Assembly (NCBI RefSeq): GCF_009497775.1 | Contig: NZ_CP031012.1 | Span: forward strand, 868,001 to 932,000 | DNA from: Alcaligenes faecalis | Lineage (GTDB): Bacteria > Pseudomonadota > Gammaproteobacteria > Burkholderiales > Burkholderiaceae_B | Length of the DNA stretch: 64,000 nucleotides | Reading direction: 5' to 3' | Shown here: positions 1-8,770 of the stretch, in pieces | Layout of the letters: every line of letters starts with the position of its first letter | Numbering within the stretch: position 1 is the first letter of the stretch | The notes under the pieces: model-generated | Told to the model about the DNA's origin: nothing | Database searches by the model: none | Seen by the model: only the letters and a program-made list of their open reading frames with translations | Translations under genes and position numbers: made by a program

Positions 1-43
1 CAATTTCATGGGACCAGGCGGAAATGGGATCAAACAGCTTCAT
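1..43 (-). CDS. 5' end of an unidentified gene leaving the left edge
   Basis: Reading the minus strand from an ATG at 43 gives MKLFDPISAWSHEI, open to the window edge, with AAGGAC (60-55) upstream as a weak ribosome binding site. If real it is transcribed divergently from fadD, so the 44-123 gap would carry both promoters. Only 14 codons are visible, so neither family nor reality of the gene can be settled; divergence from fadD is suggestive but nothing more. Confidence 0.35.
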   Translation of the reverse strand, partial: MKLFDPISAWSHEI

Positions 44-123
44 GATGCGGGCTTGTCCTTGGGCTTGAACAATAAAGTAGAGTAGAGTTAACCATAAATA
101 AACACGTATTAGGTGACAAGCCC

Positions 124-1821
124 TTGGATACTCAGCAAAAACCTTGGCTCGAGCATTATCCGGCCTCCGTGCCCCATGACATTCAGCTAGGCGCCGAGCA
201 GACCTTGATCGATTGTCTGGATGCCGCCATGAAAAAGCATAAGGACAGGACCGCGCTGACCTTTATGGGGCATGACATTTCCTATGAACATCTGGACCGC
301 AGCGCGGATGCCTTTGCGGCCTGGCTGCAGGCACAGGGTCTGGAGCGTGGCAGCCGTGTGATGCTGATGCTGCCCAATGGTTTGCCCTTCCTGATTTGCC
401 TGCTGGGCACGATGCGAGCGGGCATGGTGGGTGTCAACACCAACCCCCAGTACACCGAACGTGAACTGGAGTTTCAGCTGGCCGATAGCCAGGCCCAGGT
501 CATTGTGATTCTGGAAACCTTTGCGCATGTGCTGCAGCAGGTTCCAGCCAATGTGAAGCCCCCTCATGTGGTCTTGAGTACCGTCGGTGACCTGATGGGC
601 TTCAAGGGCAGCGTGGTGAATTTTGCCGTGCGTTATTTGAAACGCATGGTGCCGTCTTATTCCTTGCCCGGTTCGCGTAGCCTGGAGACCGTGCTGGAGC
701 AGGGCAGCAAGTTAAGCCTGAATCGCCTGCCCGCCAAACCCGATGATCTGGCGCTGTTGCAATACACAGGCGGCACAACGGGTCGCCCTAAAGGCGCCAT
801 GCTGAGCCAGCGCAATCTGATGGCCAATGTCCTGCAAGTGGAAGCCGTGGGCTTTCCTGCTTTGGGTGACTTCAAAGGCCCGGCCTACACCATGATGGTG
901 GCCTTGCCGCTGTATCACATCTTTGCGCTGACGGTTTGCGGCCTGTTCGCCATGTATGCCGGCATGCATATGGTGCTGGTGATGAATCCGCGCGATCTCA
1001 ATTCGGTTTACAAGGCCTGGAAACGCAATCCGCCTGAAGTCGTTCCGGCGGTGAATACCTTGTTCAATGCGCTGGCGAATCACGAAAAATTCCGTACCTT
1101 GCCTTTTGCGCAGCTCAAGCTGTGTCTGGCGGGTGGCGCCGCTTTGCAAAAAGCCGTGGCCGAGCGTTGGCTGGCCGTGACGGGCTGCCCTTTGATCGAG
1201 GGCTATGGCCTGTCGGAAACCTCGCCGGTGGTGGCGGTGAACTCGACGGACTCACGCGAGTACAGCGGCACGATTGGCTTTCCTTTGCCCTCTACCGATG
1301 TGCTCTTGCTGGATGAGCAAGGCCAACCCGTTGCCATGGGTGAACAGGGCGAGCTGGCCGTTAAAGGGCCACAGGTCATGTCGGCTTACTGGAACCAGCC
1401 AGAGGAAACCGCCAATGTCTTTACGCCCAATGGTTTCCTGAAGACGGGCGATATTGGTGTCATGGATCAGCAGGGGCGAATTCGCCTGGTGGATCGCAAG
1501 AAAGACATGATTCTGGTGTCGGGCTTCAACGTCTATCCGAACGAAATTGAAGACGTGGTCGCAGCTCACCCTGATGTGCTGGAAGTGGCGGCGGTGGGCG
1601 TGCCCAGCGAGCACAGCGGTGAAAGCATCAAGCTGTTTGTGGTGAAGCGTAATCCGTCGTTGACAGAGGCTGATATCAAGCAGTGGTGCAAAGAGCGCCT
1701 GACGGCGTACAAGCGGCCGCGCATTATTGAGTTCCGGGATGAACTGCCCAAGAGCAATGTGGGCAAGATCTTGCGCCGAGTCCTGCGAGACGAGGAAGCC
1801 AAGCCTAAAGCGCAGGCTTGA
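124..1821 (+). CDS. fadD: Long-chain fatty acid--CoA ligase
   Basis: This enzyme activates long-chain fatty acids to acyl-CoA in two steps, through an acyl-adenylate, feeding beta-oxidation; it works at the inner face of the cytoplasmic membrane. The 565-residue length fits FadD. The start region resembles FadD (WLEHYPASVPHDI). The AMP-binding motif YTGGTTGRPKGAM lies near residue 216, and the FACS signature runs from GFLKTGDIGVMD to DRKKDMILVSGFNVYPNEIE around residues 440-475, with the adenylation Lys in the KSNVGKILRR tail. The start is TTG, supported by AGGTGA at 111-116, seven bases upstream. It is monocistronic, ending before a shared terminator. Confidence 0.95.
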   Translation: MDTQQKPWLEHYPASVPHDIQLGAEQTLIDCLDAAMKKHKDRTALTFMGHDISYEHLDRSADAFAAWLQAQGLERGSRVMLMLPNGLPFLICLLGTMRAGMVGVNTNPQYTERELEFQLADSQAQVIVILETFAHVLQQVPANVKPPHVVLSTVGDLMGFKGSVVNFAVRYLKRMVPSYSLPGSRSLETVLEQGSKLSLNRLPAKPDDLALLQYTGGTTGRPKGAMLSQRNLMANVLQVEAVGFPALGDFKGPAYTMMVALPLYHIFALTVCGLFAMYAGMHMVLVMNPRDLNSVYKAWKRNPPEVVPAVNTLFNALANHEKFRTLPFAQLKLCLAGGAALQKAVAERWLAVTGCPLIEGYGLSETSPVVAVNSTDSREYSGTIGFPLPSTDVLLLDEQGQPVAMGEQGELAVKGPQVMSAYWNQPEETANVFTPNGFLKTGDIGVMDQQGRIRLVDRKKDMILVSGFNVYPNEIEDVVAAHPDVLEVAAVGVPSEHSGESIKLFVVKRNPSLTEADIKQWCKERLTAYKRPRIIEFRDELPKSNVGKILRRVLRDEEAKPKAQA

Positions 1822-1900
1822 TTGGGTGGGTTCAAGGAGGGGCGATTGTTCAGCAAATCGCCAAACCTGGCCTGCAACCCGATCTGCATAAAACCTGCAT

Positions 1901-1936
1901 AAAAAAAGCGAGCCATTTAAAACGGCTCGCTTTTTT
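1901..1936. terminator. Bidirectional terminator between fadD and suhB
   Basis: An A-run followed by GCGAGCC (1908-1914), a 9-nt loop, GGCTCGC (1924-1930) and six T gives an intrinsic terminator readable in both directions. It separates the convergent fadD and suhB. Confidence 0.9.
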
Positions 1937-1990
1937 ATCGGGCGATGAAGATCGGACCAGGAAGTCCGACCACTAGCCCCGGATAAGGCG

Positions 1991-2854
1991 TTAAGGCTTG
2001 GGCTTGGTCGGACGCTGTGTCAGCGAAGGACGCACCATGCCCAGCAGTTCATCGGCAATGTGAGCATTGCCTGCATAGACGTGACCACTGACAGGCCAGG
2101 GCTCTTCCTGATACAAGTCCTGGCACACGCCCTTGGCTTCACGCACCAGCAAGGTGCCAGCGGCTACGTCCCAAGGAGCCAGGCCCATTTCCCAGTAACC
2201 GTCGTAACGACCGCAAGCTACCCAGGCCAGATCCAGTGCCGCAGCACCCATGCGGCGCACGCCACGGCTGCCTGTAATGGCGGCGTTCAGGCTGGGCATG
2301 TATTGGTCGGAAAAAGAGAAGTCGCGGAATGGAAAGCCGGTGGCCAAAACCGAATCCGCCAGCTTTTTCGAGGAGGAGGACTGGATACGGCTGCCATTCA
2401 ACCAAGCGCCCACACCGTACATGGCTGTAAACAGCTCTTCGCGATTGGGGTCGTAGACCACGGCAATGACCGGGGTGTCCTGGGCCAGAACGCCGTTATC
2501 CATCTGTGTACCAGCTGGAGCGATCAAGGCGACTGAGACGGCATAGTGAGGGATGCCGTGCAGGAAGTTGGTGGTGCCATCCAGCGGGTCGATGTACCAG
2601 GTGGGACGGCCTGTATTCACGCCGCCGCTTTCCTCGGCCACGATATCAATGTCCGGGGTGCGCTCCATCAACACACTGATGCAGGCCTGCTCGGCTTCGT
2701 GATCGGCTTGCGACACCAGATCGTTGTGCATTTTGTTGCTGATCACCAGAGAGCTACGGTCCGACGCATAGGCTTGTAAAATAGCGGCGGCGGCATGGGC
2801 TGCGGTAACAGCAGCGTCCAGGCAGGCGCTGAGCGGTAAACGTGACAATGGCAT
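1991..2854 (-). CDS. suhB: Inositol-1-monophosphatase family protein (SuhB)
   Basis: A Mg2+-dependent phosphatase of the inositol monophosphatase family. In enterobacteria SuhB also joins ribosomal RNA antitermination complexes. The 287 residues contain the metal-binding signatures: EESGG (74-78), DPLDGTTNF (89-97, with D89 and D92), and WDVAAGTLLVREAKG in the C-terminal half. The length is slightly above the E. coli protein (267) because of a longer C-terminal tail rich in Pro and Lys. The gene is monocistronic and divergent from mnmC. Family assignment is firm; whether its main job is phosphatase or transcription factor cannot be read from sequence. Confidence 0.92.
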   Translation of the reverse strand: MPLSRLPLSACLDAAVTAAHAAAAILQAYASDRSSLVISNKMHNDLVSQADHEAEQACISVLMERTPDIDIVAEESGGVNTGRPTWYIDPLDGTTNFLHGIPHYAVSVALIAPAGTQMDNGVLAQDTPVIAVVYDPNREELFTAMYGVGAWLNGSRIQSSSSKKLADSVLATGFPFRDFSFSDQYMPSLNAAITGSRGVRRMGAAALDLAWVACGRYDGYWEMGLAPWDVAAGTLLVREAKGVCQDLYQEEPWPVSGHVYAGNAHIADELLGMVRPSLTQRPTKPKP

Positions 2855-2986
2855 GGCAATCCGGTTTTAAAAATGAAAAGTCTGAAACGACGACTTTTGA
2901 TTGTACGTGTTTGTTGGTGTCAGTTTGATTAAGGCCAGTTTAAGGGGTTTGAGCGTGTGTAAGTGTTGTTATGGGCAGGAAAATTA

Positions 2987-4852
2987 ATGGCTGCCTCTGC
3001 GTTTGAGCCTCTGGTCCCGGCCGTTCTGGAATTCAATGAACACGGCGTTCCGGTCAGCGCGGTGTATCAGGATAGCTATCATCCGGCAGACGGCCCCTTG
3101 GGGCAGGCTCGCCGGGTGTTTCTGCAAGGTAATGGTCTGCCCGAGCGCTGGCGGGGGCGATCGCAATTCACGATTTGTGAGACCGGCTTTGGGCTGGGAG
3201 CCAGTTTTCTGGCGACCTGGCAGGCCTGGCGTCAGGACCCGGAGCGCAGCCAGCGGCTGCATTTTGTCTCGGTAGAAGCCCATCCTTTTCGTCAGGCAGA
3301 TCTGGCGATTCTGTACGCCCGCTTGCCCGAGGAGTTGCAGCCCCAAGCTCAGGAGTTGCTGGCAGCCTGGCCCACGCTGGTGCCGGGCATACACAGGCTG
3401 GAGCTGGACGAGGGGCGAGTCACGCTGACCTTGGCCTTTGGGCAAGCCGAAACCATGATGCGCGAGCTGCAATGTCATGCGGACGCCTTTTATCTGGATG
3501 GCTTTGCACCTCGCGGCAATCCCTCCATGTGGTCGCGTTCGGTCTTGGGGCAACTGGTGCGTCTGGCTGCGCCGGGGGCAACTGCGGCTTCCTGGTGCTG
3601 TGCCGGGCAGGTTCGTCGGGATCTGGCCTCGGTCGGTTTTGAGGTGGAAAAAGTCCCCGGTGCTGGGGGCAAGTGGTGCACTATTCGCGCTCGCTTGCGC
3701 TCCCATCTGGGACGCCGCAGCAGCTTGCCGCCGCAACAAGGGCGGGCAGTGGTGATCGGTGCTGGTCTGGCGGGGGCGGCCTGTGCCTGGGAGTTGGCTC
3801 GCAAAGGTGTGCCTGTGCTGGTCTGTGATCCGGCACTGAGCAAGGGCCTGGATGCCACGCATCAAGGTCACCGTCTGGCTGCCATCTCTCCGATATTTGC
3901 TCTGGATGATGCCCCCTTGGCCCGTTTGAGCCGCAACGCTGTTCTGCATGCCTGGCAGGGCTGGAAAGCCTTGCCGGAAGCGGCCCGCCCGCGTCGGGTC
4001 GGGACGTTGGTCTTTGGTCAGGCGGGCAATAGTGATGCCGAGATTCAGCAGGCGCTGGAGCGTTTGGCTTTGGACCAGGATTGGGTGCAGTGGCTGGATC
4101 GCGAGCAGGGCTCGGCCCTGGCCGGGGTGCCGCTGCAAGGCGGCGGCCTGTATTTCCCGCAAGGCATGGTGGTGGACCCCGGTGCATTGGTCGCCTATCT
4201 GCTGGATCACCCCTTGATTCGATGCCTGCCAGAACACGTGTCCCTGCAAGCCGGCCAGGAGCCGGGTTTGTGGGATGTCTGCAATCAGCGGGGAGAGTGC
4301 CTGGAAAGCAGCAATCGTGTGGTGATCGCCGCGGCAGCCGAAAGCCTGAACCTGCTGCCTGACGAGCTCCTGGCCCAGCATCCCATGCCGCGGCTGGCAG
4401 CGATGCAGCGTCTGGCCGGGCAGGTGACGTACTTGTCTGCCGAGTACGCTTTGACTCGTGGTGAAGTGACTTTAAGCGGTCAGGGCTATATCCTGCCTGT
4501 AGACCCGCAGGGGCAAGTCATCGGTAGCACCTACGAGCGTTTTGGTGAATCTGCCCAGGTCAGCCGCCAGGGTAATCAGCAAAATATAGAAAAAGTTTCT
4601 GCCATGCTGGCCAATCCCGCTGTGGAGGTGGCAACACCCGAGCAAGGTTGGGCCGGTTGGCGTTGTGCCTTGAGTGATCATTTGCCCGTGATGGGTTTTG
4701 TGCCGGGCCAGCCCGGTTTGTTTATGGCTGCGGCTTACGGCTCACGTGGTTTGAGTTGGAGCCTGCTGGCAGCCAGTTTGTTTGCCGCTTATTGTCTGGA
4801 GGAACCCATTCCTTTGGAGCGGCGTTTGGAGCAAGCCTTAATACCCCGCTAA
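2987..4852 (+). CDS. mnmC: Bifunctional tRNA mnm5s2U34 biosynthesis enzyme MnmC
   Basis: MnmC finishes the mnm5(s2)U modification of the wobble uridine in tRNAs such as Lys(UUU) and Glu(UUC). The C-terminal FAD domain removes the carboxymethyl group and the N-terminal domain methylates the product with SAM. Residues 1 to about 240 form the methyltransferase (motif ICETGFGLGASFL). The FAD-dependent oxidoreductase begins at VVIGAGLAGAACAWELARKG, a Rossmann dinucleotide-binding motif. The start at 2987 is preferred over an in-frame GTG at 2963 because AGGA (2977-2980) sits six bases upstream and the homologous N-terminus begins at MAASAFEPL. One of its expected substrates, tRNA-Lys(UUU), is encoded 2.6 kb downstream. 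Confidence 0.93.
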   Translation: MAASAFEPLVPAVLEFNEHGVPVSAVYQDSYHPADGPLGQARRVFLQGNGLPERWRGRSQFTICETGFGLGASFLATWQAWRQDPERSQRLHFVSVEAHPFRQADLAILYARLPEELQPQAQELLAAWPTLVPGIHRLELDEGRVTLTLAFGQAETMMRELQCHADAFYLDGFAPRGNPSMWSRSVLGQLVRLAAPGATAASWCCAGQVRRDLASVGFEVEKVPGAGGKWCTIRARLRSHLGRRSSLPPQQGRAVVIGAGLAGAACAWELARKGVPVLVCDPALSKGLDATHQGHRLAAISPIFALDDAPLARLSRNAVLHAWQGWKALPEAARPRRVGTLVFGQAGNSDAEIQQALERLALDQDWVQWLDREQGSALAGVPLQGGGLYFPQGMVVDPGALVAYLLDHPLIRCLPEHVSLQAGQEPGLWDVCNQRGECLESSNRVVIAAAAESLNLLPDELLAQHPMPRLAAMQRLAGQVTYLSAEYALTRGEVTLSGQGYILPVDPQGQVIGSTYERFGESAQVSRQGNQQNIEKVSAMLANPAVEVATPEQGWAGWRCALSDHLPVMGFVPGQPGLFMAAAYGSRGLSWSLLAASLFAAYCLEEPIPLERRLEQALIPR

Positions 4853-4869
4853 GGCCCGTTTTTCGAATT

Positions 4870-4882
4870 ATTTCGGCGAAAT
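4870..4882. promoter_or_regulatory. 13-bp perfect palindrome ahead of the GH31-like gene
   Basis: ATTTCGGCGAAAT is a perfect odd palindrome in the 91-bp AT-rich gap between mnmC and the GH31-like gene. It could be an operator for the downstream gene. No regulator can be named and the short length leaves room for chance. Confidence 0.3.
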
Positions 4883-4943
4883 TTGAAGCAACATTTTCCT
4901 TTGTAGCGCAAATACGTCAAAATAGTGGCCTTGTTAAGTAATC

Positions 4944-7172
4944 TTGAGCGTGACCCTGCGATCAGCATCGTGCCGTTCGCTCCACTCTGACGACGTGACA
5001 CAATTGTTTAATCATCTGAGTTTGTTGACGACGAAACCGGCCCAGGCCGATTTCGCTTTTGTCGAAACCGATTTTGCGCTGCGCATCGAAGCTCATGCGC
5101 CGGGTGTTTTTCGTTTCCGCTGTATGCCGCTTGCCCGGCTCGATAACGAAAAGCTCAGTACCCGTGCCAAAGCTTTGGGCGATATGCTGCTGGCCCGCCA
5201 CGAGGCGGTCAGCGAATTTCAACTGGAAACAGCCGATTCCGGCTGGCGGATTGAGCAGGGCGAAATCGCCTTGCATATTCAATCCAATCCTTGGCGCTTC
5301 GAGGTCCGGCGCGGCGATCAACTGCTCTTGAGCAGCGCAGCGCAACCTTTGACGCTGGAGCAAGAGCCCAACAGCTGCTGGCAGCTGGATCTGGCCCTGG
5401 CCGAGGAAGACGCCCTGTATGGTTTGGGCGAAACCCTGGGCGAGCTGGACCGCCGCGAGGAAACAGTCGATACCGATCGTCCGGACGATCGCAGCCTGCC
5501 TTTGCTCTGGAGCACCCAGGGCTGGGGCTTGTACATCAATACCTTCGAGCGGGTGGAACACGATCTGGGTCAGCAAGACCTGGATGCGTACCGCGCTCGC
5601 GTACACGCTGCCGAACTGGATTTCTTCCTGTTCCTGGGGGATCCCAGCGAGATCATCAACCAGTACTCCGCCTTGACGGGCCGTGCTGGTCAACCCGGTG
5701 TTACGCCCATGGGCTTGTGGCTGGATGGCGCTCAAGCGCAGGACGTGACGTCCTTGCGTGAGCTGGCCAATCAGTGCCGCGAGCAGGGTATTGCGCTGGA
5801 TGTGGCCGTCTTGCCGCCACCCGAGCCTTACGATTTTCAGCAGGACAAGCCTACGCTGGAGTGGGATGCCGCCCGCATGGCTGACCCCCGTGACGCTTTC
5901 TCCGCCTTGCAGAATGATCAGTTGCAGCTGGCCGCCTGGACTCGTCCTTGCGTACTGGCTGGCACCAGCCTGTTTGAAGAGTGGGAAGATCGCGGTTGGC
6001 TGCTCATCAATGATGACGACGGCTGCGCCTATGTCTTCCCCGGCGACGAGTTGAGCGGTGGTCGCGACTACGGCTTGCTGGACCTGACCCACAAGGATGT
6101 ATTCCGCATGTGGACCGAGCGCCAGCGTCAGATGGTCGATGATGGTCTGGGTGCCGTGCTGTGCAATGCCCGTTTTGATATTCCTGATGCCATCACCAGT
6201 CGTGGTGGCGAATCTGGCGCCTTGTTGCGTGCGATTTACCCTGTGCTGGCACGTCAAGCCTTGTTTGACGCTGTTGCCGGTCACAAGACCCCACAAGAAG
6301 GCGTGGTTGCCAGCCGCGACCTGAGTCCATCTTCCCAGCGCTTTGCCTGGCAGTTGGGCCCGCAGGTGGAAAACACCTGGGCAGGTCTGACCGAGTCCCT
6401 GAAGTCGGCTCTGGCTACCGGTAATAGCGGCGTGCCTATCCAGATTCATGGCTGGGGCAATGCAGCCGCATCGACCAGCGAAATGACGCCAGAGCTGTAC
6501 CTGCGTTGGCTGGCCATGTCGGTTTTCTCGGCAAATTTCAGCCTGCAAGGTATTCCTGCCTTGCGTCCTGATGCGTTTGACGAAGAAACGCAGGCCCAGG
6601 TTGCTCATTGGCTGGAGTGGCGTTTCCGACTGGTGCCTTATGTTCTGGGCATTATTGAAGACGCCGTGCGTACGGGCTTGCCTGTACAGCGCTCCATGGC
6701 TCAAAGCTTCCCGGCAGATGCTCAGGCTCGCTTGTGGGATACCCAATATCTGTTGGGTCCCGCTTTGCTGGTGGCCCCTGTCTTGCAGCCCGGCCAGGAA
6801 ATCGAGGTTTATCTGCCTGAAGGCGACGCCTGGTGGGATCTGAGCACCGGTTGGCGCTACGAAGGTGGCACGACCCTGACAATGACCGTGGGTCTGGATC
6901 GCTTGCCGGTCTTTGGCCGCGAAGGTCACATGCTGTGTCTGGGACCGGTGGTCAAGCACACATCCGAGTTCAACTCGGCCCGTTTGCTGGACGAGGTCTG
7001 GATGTTTGGCATGCCCGAGCACAGCCCGGTGGTGATGCGCAACAAGATTCGCGTCATGCAGATGCAGGGTTCCAGCTACATCAAGGGTCTGGAAGGATTG
7101 AAGATCCTGCCGTCCGAAGGGCTGGAGGTCAAACGCCGCGGTGCCGAGGTTCGTATTTCTCGTGCCCGTTAA
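4944..7172 (+). CDS. Glycoside hydrolase family 31-like protein, catalytic motifs degenerate
   Basis: Family 31 enzymes are alpha-glucosidases or xylosidases that use two catalytic aspartates. The fold is recognisable over most of the 742 residues: YGLGE (159-163), the WSTQGWGLYINT strand (189-200), QYSALTGR (240-247), GPALLVAPVLQPG (605-617) and the beta-sandwich LPVFGREGHML (654-664). The active-site motifs are not normal. The nucleophile region reads LCNARFDIPDA (406-416) instead of a K-T-D-F-G-E type motif. The acid/base region reads WQLGPQVENTW (469-479) without the W-G-G-D Asp. The substrate-binding H-D-I-G-G block reads IHGWGN (501-506). It may therefore be a non-catalytic relative. 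The start is an uncertain TTG with a poor ribosome binding site. Confidence 0.75.
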   Translation: MSVTLRSASCRSLHSDDVTQLFNHLSLLTTKPAQADFAFVETDFALRIEAHAPGVFRFRCMPLARLDNEKLSTRAKALGDMLLARHEAVSEFQLETADSGWRIEQGEIALHIQSNPWRFEVRRGDQLLLSSAAQPLTLEQEPNSCWQLDLALAEEDALYGLGETLGELDRREETVDTDRPDDRSLPLLWSTQGWGLYINTFERVEHDLGQQDLDAYRARVHAAELDFFLFLGDPSEIINQYSALTGRAGQPGVTPMGLWLDGAQAQDVTSLRELANQCREQGIALDVAVLPPPEPYDFQQDKPTLEWDAARMADPRDAFSALQNDQLQLAAWTRPCVLAGTSLFEEWEDRGWLLINDDDGCAYVFPGDELSGGRDYGLLDLTHKDVFRMWTERQRQMVDDGLGAVLCNARFDIPDAITSRGGESGALLRAIYPVLARQALFDAVAGHKTPQEGVVASRDLSPSSQRFAWQLGPQVENTWAGLTESLKSALATGNSGVPIQIHGWGNAAASTSEMTPELYLRWLAMSVFSANFSLQGIPALRPDAFDEETQAQVAHWLEWRFRLVPYVLGIIEDAVRTGLPVQRSMAQSFPADAQARLWDTQYLLGPALLVAPVLQPGQEIEVYLPEGDAWWDLSTGWRYEGGTTLTMTVGLDRLPVFGREGHMLCLGPVVKHTSEFNSARLLDEVWMFGMPEHSPVVMRNKIRVMQMQGSSYIKGLEGLKILPSEGLEVKRRGAEVRISRAR

Positions 7173-7198
7173 GCGCTAGACGAGCCTGATCGTCTTTG

Positions 7199-7245
7199 AA
7201 TGCCTCCCGGCATTGGGGTCTGACCCCAGTATCGGGAGGCATTTT
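7199..7245 (+). terminator. Terminator of the GH31-like gene
   Basis: TGCCTCCCG (7201-7209) pairs with CGGGAGGCA (7233-7241), enclosing a second G4/C4 hairpin, and is followed by TTTT. The stem ends 73 nt after the GH31-like stop codon. Confidence 0.85.
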
Positions 7246-7392
7246 CTATTTTCAGCAGTCAATGCACTTGGGCAGATGTTCAGATTTTGTTTCTGAAACA
7301 GGAAAAAGTGCTTGGCTAGGGCCTTGGGAAGGCCCTGTTTTCAGCGTTTTGAAAGAAAAACGCCTTTTTCCTGATTATTTGGCATTTAGGGC
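7246..7392. other. Intergenic stretch ahead of tRNA-Lys
   Basis: No gene is visible. A second hairpin AGGGCCTT-GGG-AAGGCCCT (7318-7336) is followed by a short pyrimidine run and could act as a back-up terminator for the GH31-like gene. The rest is AT-rich spacer up to the tRNA promoter. Confidence 0.4.
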
Positions 7393-7421
7393 TTGACGGC
7401 TCCTTCGAATCAGGCCATAAT
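7393..7421 (+). promoter_or_regulatory. Sigma-70 promoter of tRNA-Lys
   Basis: TTGACG (7393-7398) and CATAAT (7416-7421) are separated by exactly 17 bp, each differing by one base from the sigma-70 consensus. Transcription would begin near 7428, about ten bases before the mature tRNA. Confidence 0.85.
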
Positions 7422-7437
7422 TTCATCTTTCAGTCGG

Positions 7438-7513
7438 GGGTCGTTAGCTCAGTCGGTAGAGCAGCGGACTTTTAATCCGTTGGTCGCGCGTTCGAGTCGC
7501 GCACGACCCACCA
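7438..7513 (+). tRNA. tRNA-Lys (anticodon UUU)
   Basis: The 76-nt sequence folds as a complete cloverleaf. The acceptor stem is GGGTCGT/ACGACCC, the D arm is GCTC...GAGC, the anticodon stem is GCGGA/TCCGT with loop CTTTTAA and anticodon TTT, and the T arm is GCGCG-TTCGAGT-CGCGC. The CCA end is encoded (7511-7513). The wobble U34 of this tRNA is the site completed by MnmC, whose gene lies just upstream. Confidence 0.98.
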
Positions 7514-7533
7514 CTAAACTGAAACGTAGAAAC

Positions 7534-7558
7534 AAGGCCGCTCTTAGCGGCCTTTTTC
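7534..7558 (+). terminator. Terminator of tRNA-Lys
   Basis: AAGGCCGC (7534-7541) and GCGGCCTT (7547-7554) with loop TCTTA are followed by a T-run, 20 nt after the CCA end. This makes tRNA-Lys a single-gene transcription unit. Confidence 0.9.
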
Positions 7559-7759
7559 TTTGGGCGCTTGCCTTGCACAGCCAAGGTCACATCCGCGCAT
7601 TGGCCGGTCGGAAATCTTGCTATACAGTGCAGCCCTCAGTATGGTTCCAATATTTCCATGGGTTATATCTATCTGGTCATAGTCAAATTTGCTTTATGGT
7701 AAATTTCGCTTACAGCTCAGGCTTTTATAACTCGACTGACTAACTAGGCTGAGTTCATT

Positions 7760-8770
7760 TTGATTCGTCTTGAACACATCTCAAAAACCTATTCCCTGGC
7801 AGGCAAGACCGTTCATGCTTTGAACGACGTTTCCTTGCAGATTCACCAAGGAGAGGTCTTCGGTATTATTGGTCGCTCGGGTGCTGGGAAAAGTACGCTG
7901 ATCCGCATGCTCAATCTGCTTGAGCAACCTAGTTCAGGCCAGGTCTGGGTACAGGATCAGGACATCACACGTTTTTCGGGTGCGCAGTTGCGCGCGTTCC
8001 GACAAGGCGTGGGCATGGTGTTCCAGCATTTCAATCTGCTCCATTCCCGCACGGTTCTGGATAATGTCTGTTTTCCTCTGCGTCTGGCAGGGGTAGATCG
8101 CGCCCAACGTCACGCTCGCGCTCTGGAAGTGCTGGAGCTGGTGGGCTTGAAGGACCATGCCAACAAGTATCCCCGCCAGTTATCGGGCGGGCAGCAGCAG
8201 CGCGTCGGGATTGCCCGTGCTCTGGCCAATCGGCCACAGCTTTTGCTGTGCGACGAAGCCACCTCGGCGCTGGACCCGGAAACTACCCAGTCGATCCTGC
8301 GTTTGCTGCGCGAGATCAATCAGGAACTGGGGCTGACGATTGTCCTGATTACCCACGGCATGGACGTGATTCGTTCCGTCTGTGATCGGGTTGCCGTGAT
8401 TGATGCCGGCAAGATTGTGGAGTGTGGCGAAGTGCTGGATGTGTTTCTGCATCCACATCATCCCACCACGCAGTCCTTGCTCAGCGAAAGCGGCGTGAAC
8501 GCTGACGACTGGCATGCCTTGGCTGATGGCGTACCGGGTAGCGTCATGCGCCTGAGTGTGCGCGGTGTGGCAACGACAGAGCCTTTGATCAGCCGTATTA
8601 CCAGCCAGCTGGGTTTGAATGTCAGCATTTTGCAGGGCGCCATTGGTCGCATCAAAACCGAACCTTACGGACAACTGGTCGTGGCCGTGGAAGGCGATGC
8701 GCAGGCTAAAGCAGGGCTGGATGCCTTGCTGACTGAATTGAATGTCCAATTTGAGGTATTGCGACCATGA
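7760..8770 (+). CDS. metN: Methionine ABC transporter ATP-binding protein MetN
   Basis: MetN is the cytoplasmic ATPase that drives methionine uptake through MetI. In the 336 residues the Walker A motif GRSGAGKST lies near residue 37, the ABC signature is LSGGQQQR, and Walker B is LLLCDEATSALD followed by the switch His in LITHGMD. The C-terminal 90 residues form the extra NIL/ACT-type domain that in E. coli MetN binds methionine and inhibits transport. The start is TTG with a weak ribosome binding site. The stop overlaps the metI start by four bases, so the two are translationally coupled. No SAM riboswitch is recognisable in the 200-bp leader. Confidence 0.95.
   Translation: MIRLEHISKTYSLAGKTVHALNDVSLQIHQGEVFGIIGRSGAGKSTLIRMLNLLEQPSSGQVWVQDQDITRFSGAQLRAFRQGVGMVFQHFNLLHSRTVLDNVCFPLRLAGVDRAQRHARALEVLELVGLKDHANKYPRQLSGGQQQRVGIARALANRPQLLLCDEATSALDPETTQSILRLLREINQELGLTIVLITHGMDVIRSVCDRVAVIDAGKIVECGEVLDVFLHPHHPTTQSLLSESGVNADDWHALADGVPGSVMRLSVRGVATTEPLISRITSQLGLNVSILQGAIGRIKTEPYGQLVVAVEGDAQAKAGLDALLTELNVQFEVLRP

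Noticed and set aside
2963..2986. GTG start for mnmC at 2963
   Set aside because: It lacks a ribosome binding site and adds eight residues unlike the family; ATG at 2987 has AGGA at good spacing.
4962..7022. A 686-codon minus-strand frame opposite the GH31-like gene
   Set aside because: Its product matches no family, while the plus strand shows clear GH31 fold motifs.
7560..7759. SAM riboswitch upstream of metN
   Set aside because: I looked for a conserved SAM-binding core or terminator-linked leader and found neither; only a generic AT-rich leader is present.
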